Positions 39,901-48,900 of a stretch of 64,000 nt of DNA are shown piece after piece (within the stretch, counting starts at the first letter, position 1; every line of letters starts with the position of its first letter). The notes beneath the pieces were generated by a model that searched no databases, had not been told where the DNA came from, and saw only the letters and a program-made list of their open reading frames with translations. The stretch lies in NCBI GenBank assembly GCA_940671915.1, contig CALNVZ010002974.1:16107114-16171113 (forward strand), in the 5' to 3' direction. The position numbers were made by a program, and so were the translations under genes. The DNA is from Paracentrotus lividus. Lineage: Eukaryota > Echinodermata > Echinoidea > Camarodonta > Echinidae.

Positions 39901-42900
39901 TAGAAACTTACCATATTGAAAAAGGGTTTTGAATATAACAATAGTTTGATAAATAATATAAGTAAATTTGTGTTTTAAAACATGGGACTCATGTTCATGA
40001 AAGACCCCTTTATTGCAGAGTTTAGTCAGCTCAGTGTATTTGCTTCTTCTTCTTCTGGGGGGCATTTCATCAAAGGACTTGTCGGACGTTTTATCCGAAA
40101 AACTATTATAAGCTACTGAAATGCTTGCATCTGATTGGCTGAGAACAAATTTGTTGGATAAAATGTTCGATAAGTCCTTTGATGAAATGCCCCCCTGGTT
40201 ACTCCTCAACATCTCACCAGGAACCAAATGAGGAGGCTTCAATCTACATTATGCTCGTCTGACAAAGCACCATACACAATGTTGTAATGGACTCAAACAA
40301 GGTTGGCCAGACACTTTATTTATGACAATGGTTGGTTTATGGCGTAAACTTACCCCCTCTATTTGGATTGATAAGCAATGATTCTTTATCGCTGATCCCC
40401 ACCACTCCACCATACTGATTCCCCCCATTCTCAATCGATGCATTCTTCTCATTATCCTCCCCCTTCCTCTCTCCCGAAACCCCAAACGCTTTCTCAGCCT
40501 TCTCGATATCCTGCTTAAACTCCGTCAGCGAGTCTCTCCGTGGGACGTCGTCATCGTCGGGTTCATTCACGAGGGCGCCGTACGAGTTGCCGTCCTGTCT
40601 GTTCTTGTCGATGACGTGAGAGAGAAGACTATCCTTCTCCTTGCCAGGATCGCCACCCACCCGGTCGAAGCTCATGGCCAGGGAGAAGTAAGCATAGTCA
40701 ATACCAGCGTAGGATAGGAGGAAAGGCATAGTGACGATAGGACCAAGGTAGTTCACTTGACCGATGAAGATGAAGAGAATGGCTATGAAGCACACTAGAA
40801 GCTGGGCTATGATGGGCTCTTTATTCGGCCCTTTCTGTGGACGACACAACAAGTAATAATTGAATGGTTAGTGCATGATTTTGTCAATACATGTTATATG
40901 CAGAGCCATGAAAAAGAAACAAAAATAGGCTATAAATGAGCTCTTCATTTGGCCTTTTCTGTGGATGAAATACTGTAATCATTGAATGGCTAGTACATAA
41001 TTTTGTCAGTACATACATGTAGCATACACAGTGCCATGAAGCATATATGAAGCTGGGCTATAATGGGCTCTTTATTTGGTTCTTTCTGTAGACAAAATTT
41101 AATTTAATGGGAAACTAAATACTATCCTAAATGTAAAGTCTCACTGTAATCAGCTCACAATTTTTACATGATTTAAAATAGTCTTTCATGATAATTTTTG
41201 TGTTGAATATTAGATCAATTCTTAAAATTAATTTCCATGACAGAAGAATATTCATCATCAATAAACAATTGTCAATAATTGTAACTGATGAAAGCAATAT
41301 TATACTAAAAACAGTAATCAAGGCAGGGTTATTGGCGGTAGTGCATTACATATAGGTGCTCAGTAAGATAATGGTACTTTAATTTATGGTAAATGAAAGA
41401 ATAAGATTATTGGAAGAATGATGAAAATATTGTCTTTGAGCTTACCCCATGGCCCAGGACTTTGATGATTGGAATCACATTCTCATTAGCTATACATTGA
41501 AGGATTCTGGGTGCTCCATAAAGCCCTCCTAAACATGATGATAGAGACGAGATGTAGAGTCCCAACAGCCATAGGAATCCCACTAGTGACACCTAAAGAT
41601 CAAAAGTTACAAGTGAAGATATTTGATCATTGGTGAGTTGTACATCCTGGGGGTGCTTTACCAAATTGTCAAAAGTTACGAATGACTTAACGAACAACTC
41701 CAATAAATTCTTGGGAGCTGTATTAATCACATTATTAATCAATTAGCACAAGAATTGATCACAAGTCATTCGTAACTTACGAACATCTTGGTGAAGCACC
41801 CCCCAGGTATATATTTCTGCAAAATTGTTATGTCCACAAAAATACACCATACCCAATTTATCAACAAAACTAAGTTCTTTGGTATTGGATAATGCACTAC
41901 TCACCGTCTCTGCTATCATGTAGTCATCCTGAAGAAAATCTCTCTGACACGTCGCTCCTAGCAACATGGCAAACAAAAGGTACAAGATAGCTGTTACACC
42001 AAGAGCTGAAAGTGTTCCCTTAGGGATGCTCTTGTGTGCGTCTCTCAGATCTCCACTCATATTAATACCAGCCATCACACCCGTAGCCGTTGGGAAGAAC
42101 ACACCAAACACCGTAAAGAAGTTTTCACCTTCCAGATAATCAGCACCGGTGTTGTTTTTAAAGGCGGCGCGGTTGTAGCCAAGAAATCCGTTTTCTGTGA
42201 AACAGGAAAAGTGTAGAACACAGAGATGTTATGTAATCATAAGATGAGGTAGCAGTTACACAAAGAGCTCATTAAAAGAATAAAGACTGACCTTTTTGTA
42301 AAGAACAAAACTGATTTGTTGAAGTAAACTTGCTCCAAAAAGTGAATTTAAAGCTAGCAACATTCCACGATTGAACAGTTTTCTTATAAATCCTAATATT
42401 ATTCCAACTATTATCATACTTATGATAACCTTATCACTACCAATATCACAATGATTATCATCATCACAATTATCATTATAATTTTTTTTATAAGCACAAT
42501 GGTTCATTTACATGAATTTATAGAAAGTTCCAATGGATGTGCCACTCATTTACCCCAGTATACCATGAATCAAAAATGCTAATAATGCCTATTGCACTTT
42601 AACGCCTAAAATTGCAAATAGGACCCAAAGATAACTAGATGAATCTTCGACCGCGCACGGTCGGAAGGCATGCCTCCGTATTGCCACATCGGAAAAAAAA
42701 GGCATGCGCATAGTTTGAGGTATCTTTACATCCATTTATACCATGACATCTTTTGAGATTATGACCCCAAATCTATTAAAGTTGTATCATCAGAATTATA
42801 TATATACACTCAGGAAGGATGGCTACTGATGTAATAAAAGGATAAACATGTTTAAGTGATCTGTCAAGGTCTTCAAAAATTGCACAAACGAGTCATTATA

Positions 42901-45900
42901 TATACCAGTGACCTTTGATGTCCTGACCTCAAAATCTAATCAGTTCATCTTTCTCCCACATGACCAAGTTTGAAGTTGATCCATAAAACGGTTCAGAGTT
43001 ACATTCAAGACGTGCCATTTTCATGTATACAATGACGTTGAGGACCTTACCTCTATAGATTCAATGACCTCAAAAAATAATAAATTCATTGTCCCCTACC
43101 ATATGCACACATGACGCCAAGTATTGATGTTCATCACACATCACCACTGTTCTTAAGTATACGCAAGAACAAGCCATTTCACGTAACACAACTGTTCCTC
43201 TGTGGGTACATATATGAAACTTGACTCATGACTCTAAATTCTATCAGTTTATTTGTTCTGTCCCATATGCACATATGACCGACAAGTTTGAAATTGATCC
43301 GTCAAAGACGGTTTTATACTAAGTTTAATTGAGAGATATATTCGCATATGTAACACCAATGATACTGTGACCTTTGACTCATGACACACACACATGATAA
43401 GTTATGTCCACGTCCCATATGTATTTAGATCCAAGTTGAAGTTTGATCCGGATCAACCGGTTTTAAGTTATGCAAGAACGGAGCCATTTTCAGTAACAAA
43501 TGACCTGTGACTCTTTGGACCTCATGCGAAGCATCTGAATAAGTTTTATTTGAGCCTATCTATCGCACATATGGAACCCAGTTTGACAATTATCTAAACG
43601 GTTCTTAGACTGTTATACGCAAAACGAGCATTTTTCATGTACAATGACTTTGTAGACCATTGACTTTGACCAAAATCTAATCAGTTTCATTGCCTTCTCC
43701 ATATGCACCAATTACTTCGAGTTTGAAGTTGACGCCGTAAGACGTTCTTAAAGTTTTTGCGAGAAAGAACCATTTTATGTTACATGAATGTGATTTGACC
43801 TTCGCACATGCCGTAAAATCTAATCAGTTTTTGCCCCTCTCCATAGGCCACACTTACTCCAAGTTTGAAGTTGACACTGAAACGGTTTTTAAGTTATGGG
43901 AGAAGAGCCATTTTATCGCATAATGCCTCTGTGACTTTGACCTAATGACGCCCAAAGTCAATCAGATCATTGATCCTACGCATATGCATACATGATCCAA
44001 GTTTGAAAGTGATCCGTCAAACGGTTCTTAAGTTATCGCGAGAACGAAAACGGGACGGACGTACGGACGGACGTACGGACGGACGGACAACCAGAAAACA
44101 TAATGCCTCCGGCACCACCTTCGGTGGCGGAGGCATAAAAATCAAATGTTGGGCTATGACTTATATTGGGTGCAGCACAGTGGATCCAGTTACCTATATC
44201 TGTATGTGCTACTGTCCCAACAAGGAAGTCCAGCGTAGCTACCCCTAGGACAGCTAGAAGAAGAAGCTGCATCTTAATGACCCATTTGACCCCTGCGATG
44301 TTAATGGCTAATAGAAGCAAGATGACTGCTATGCCGACACCCCTGACTGCCCAGGCATTATCCCAACCAAAGGTCTTGGCTACGGACTCTCCAAAACCAG
44401 TGCAGTAGAGCGAGCAGGCTACTGTCTGTGAGGGGAAATACAAGATGAAGATGATGATTGGGTTGTGATGCTGATATCATGATATAAAACATAGGAGTCA
44501 TCCGAGCTTCTTTATTCAATGAGTAAAGGTTGATTGCATTTTAAAATCAGAGAAATAATTCACAGCTTTAGTCAGTCAAGGACAAATTTAATCATATATC
44601 TACTTGATAAGGTATGGTTGACTGCATGGTGAAATTAAAGATAGATCACACAATTTTGGTCAATAAAAGTCAGATTTCATCATATTACAGCTGACATTTC
44701 GTGTCTGGCTACCAGTACAGTAATAAAATTTAATTGTAACTTGGAAAAAAATGTGTTTTTTTCTAATATGATTAGAAATCAAAATAACTTTTGTATAAAC
44801 TGTCATAAGTCATACAAAATCTCATGATCATTGTTATGTCAAGAACATGAATTTAATTACTATAATTTCAAGCCACAATGGGACATATACTAGGTTAGAA
44901 TGTCATAAGATGACTTTATGTGTACACATTTCTTACAAGTTTACAAGTACATAGATCCCTGCACTAGGGTCAAGATGACATAAAGTCTTAGTTACATCAT
45001 TCAGTGATGCATGGCTTCCTACATTTTCTTATAAGAGGACGCTGAAGCATGCATTTTATATCTGACCGTTACCTGTCCAAATGAATAGAGGATACCAAGA
45101 GTTGCCCCCATCCTAGCTCCTAATACATGAGATAAGAGGAAATAGATGCCACCACTCTCCATCTTACATCTCTCGCAGACACCAATCCTAACCCTAATAT
45201 TTACCTGTCCAAATGAATAGAGGATACCAAGAATTGCCCCAATCCTAGCTCCTAATACATGAGATAAGAGAAAATAGATGCCATCACTCTCCATCTTACA
45301 TCTCTCACAATCACCGAACCTAACCCTAATATTTACCTGTCAAAATGAATAGAGGATACCAAGAGTTGCCCCCATCCTAGCTCCTAATACATGAGATAAG
45401 AGGAAATAGATGCCACCACTCTCCATCTTACAATCTTCACAATCATAACCCTAACCCTAATATTTTACCTGTCCTAAATGAGTAGAGGAATTCACCAAGA
45501 GTTGCCACCCATCCCTAGCTCCTAATACAGAGATAAGAGGAAATAGATCCACCAGAACTCTCCCATCTTACATCTCTCACAGAACACCAACCGCTAACTC
45601 CTAATATTTACCTGTCAAATGAGTAGAGGATACTAAGAGTTGCCCCTCTAAGCTCCTAATAACAATGAGACAAAGAGGAAATAGATGCCACCTACTCTCC
45701 GATCTTACATCTCTCAACAGACATCAACCCGAGACCCTAAATATTTACCATGTCAAATGAATAGAGGATACCAAGAGTTGGCCCGCATCCTAGCTCTAAT
45801 ACATGAAGACAAAAGAGGAATAGATGCCACCACTCTCCATCTTAACATCTCTCACATCCCCAACCTAACCCTATATTTACCTGTCAAATGAGTAGAGGAT

Positions 45901-48900
45901 CAGCAAGAGTGTGCCCCCGATCCTATGCTCTAATTACATGAGATATAGAGAAAATAGATGCCTCCAACTCTCCATCTTAACATCTCTCGCAAGAACACCA
46001 CCCTACCCTTAATATTTACCTTGTCCGAAATGAATAGAGGATACCAAGATTGCCTCCGCCATCCTATAGCTCTAATACATGAGATAAGAAGAAAATAGAT
46101 GCCATCCACTCTCCATCTTAATCTCTTTCGCAGACACCAACCCTAACCCTAAATTATTTACCTGTCCAAATGAGTAGACGGATACCAGAGTTGCCCCCAT
46201 CCTAGCTCCTAATTACATGAGAACAAAAGGAAATAGATGCACGCGGACTCCATCTTACATCTCTCGCAGACACCAACCTAACCCTAATATTTACCTGGTC
46301 CAAATGAGTGAGGGATACCAAGAGTTGCCTCCCATCCTAGCTCCTAATACATGAGATAAGAGAAAATAGGATGTCACCACTCTCCTCTTACATCTCTCGC
46401 AGACACCAACCTACACCCTAATATTTTACCTGTCAAAATGAGTAGAGGATACAAGAGTTGCCCCATCCTAGCTCCTACATACATGAGATAAAGAGAAAAT
46501 AGAATGCCACCATCTTCCATCTTACATCTCTCCGCAGACAACGCAACCCTAACCCTAATTATTTACGTGTCCAAGATGAAGTAGAGGATACAAGAGTTGC
46601 CCCCTCTAGTCCTAATACATGGGAAAAAAGAATAAAGAAAATAGTGGCCACCACTCTCCATTACTTACTCTCTCATCAGACACAACCCTATACCTAATAT
46701 TTACCTGTCCAAATAAGTAGAGGATACCAAGAGTTTGCCCCCCATCCTATTGCTCCTAATACATGAGACAAGAGAAAAATAGATGCCACTCACTCTCCAT
46801 CTTACATCTCTCGGCAGACTACCAACCCTAACCCTAATATTTAACCTTGTCAAATGAGTAAGAAGGATACCAAGAGTTTGCAACCCATCCTAGCTCCTAA
46901 TACATGAATAAGAGAAAATAGTGCCACCACTCTCCATCTTACCATCCTCACAGAACCTAACCCTAACCCTAATATTTAGCGTGCCAAATGAGTAGAGGAT
47001 ACCAAGAGTTGCCCCTATCCTAGCTCCTAATACATATGAGATAAGAGAAATCGATGCCAACCACTCTCATCTTGACATCTCGTCGGCAGACGAATGTACC
47101 ACGCCTACCGCTAAATATTTACCTGTCCAAATGGTAGAGGATACCAAGAGTGGCCCCCCATCCTAGCTTCCTAATAACATTGAGACAAGAGGAAATAGAT
47201 GCACGACTCCATCTTAAATCTCTCCACAGACATCAACCCTAACCCTAATATTTAACACTGTCCAAATGAATAGAGGATTACCAAGAGTTGCCCTCCATCT
47301 AGCTCCCTAATTACATGAGACAAGGAGAAATGAATGCCAACTACTTTCCATCTTACATCTCTCGCAGACACGCAATCGCCGTGTAGCGATGAGATGAGGC
47401 TAGCAGCTACAGTCATCAGGAATGAATGAAATTGAAGAGTCCAACTCCAGCGTTACCTGGTTTTGATAGAGAATGAAGAGGCATCAGTATTTTTAAACTT
47501 TTTGAAGCTTATTAGCCAAAGTGCGATTCCAATGCTTTTATTGTTTTTGTCTCTTGTTTTTTTGTTGTTGTTATTTTTTTGTGCCCTGTACGACACAGTA
47601 ATATTTTTCATTTTAATTGTAAAGGATGTTTAATCCCAGTCAAGTTTAAGTCCTTCGTGCCCTCTGGTACTAACTTGAGGATCACCATCAATAAATAAAT
47701 ATTCATTGTATTTTTCATGTCAAAAAGATGTAAAATGTTGTCAAAATGTCCCATATGACACAGCATGGAATCGCCCCAGAAGGGAAGGGCATTTTTCCAT
47801 AGTGCCTTTTTCTAATCACACTACAAAAACAAAATGTCTAGAAAGGGAACCGCAAAGTCTCCAAGGCCAATACAGGGACTTTAAGAAGGGGCACTAAGGC
47901 CACTTTTATATAAAGTGGAGAGTAATTATTGGTTTAGGGGACGTTATATGAATCTTGATTTATTTTCAAAAATACATATTAAACAGTGAAATAAAATATG
48001 CCTTCAATGTACTATGTATGGGTCCTCAAGAAAAAATTATTTTTTGTTATTTATAAATGGCACTATCAACTTCAGGATATGGTGGCACAATACCCACTTT
48101 TTTAATATCAGTTTTTATCGTTTATTTGGTTGAGAAAATTTAGAAAATAAGTGTCAAAAATTTATTTGCTTTGTGCTGGTTTGTAATTTTTAGCCATCTT
48201 TATCATTGAGATATCTATTTTTATAAAATTCTTGACTGTTATTAAAATAAAAAGTAGGGCGTAACTTTCTCAGTGACAAAAACTTTCAAGAAAAAGACCT
48301 GAAATAGTATGTAATATATATCTCCATATTTTCCAATTTTTCTTATCTTTCTCATTTTTTGGATTTTACAGCATAGAAATCAATTCATTTTCAGACCCTG
48401 TTAATGTAGATGGATATGCTTATTAAATTGTTTAGTAATGATTTGCATTTCAATATAAATGTATGCAAGGAACCCTTTAATAAATATGTTTCGTTAATTT
48501 CTTATGTACATCATTAATTACAAAACTACCCTTCAACTTTAATAAATGCTAAAAAATTATTACTTATTCTAATATGAATAATTACCTTGCGTACGCATAA
48601 GATTGGCAAGATACATAAAATTGATTTCAATCATTGCAATGCTAAAGGTTTGACTGCACACAGAAATAGATTCAAGCTAATCTCGAGCTCTGGGTTTTGG
48701 ATGGAATTGCAAATCTTAAGAATCTGGTTTTCATGCTTCTTTATCTGTTGGTAGTCTCACCAGCCAAATATAAAGCAAAATTACTGAACTTGCAGTGAAA
48801 ACCATTACTGTGTGGAGTCATTTTGGGGAACCATGAAACATGTAGAAGACTCATCTACAAATGTACATGTAATCTTATTTGCTCATTACTCCTAGTATTT

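Noticed and set aside
44033..44193. Extension of SLC12A8 exon 44194-44425 into the downstream open frame
   Set aside because: A good donor at 44193 and phase agreement with exon 41905-42194 place the end at 44194. The extra residues are repeat-derived.
43970..44248. Open frame with a TDGR repeat
   Set aside because: It is the translation of the GGACGGAC tandem stretch and terminal hairpin of a repeat element.
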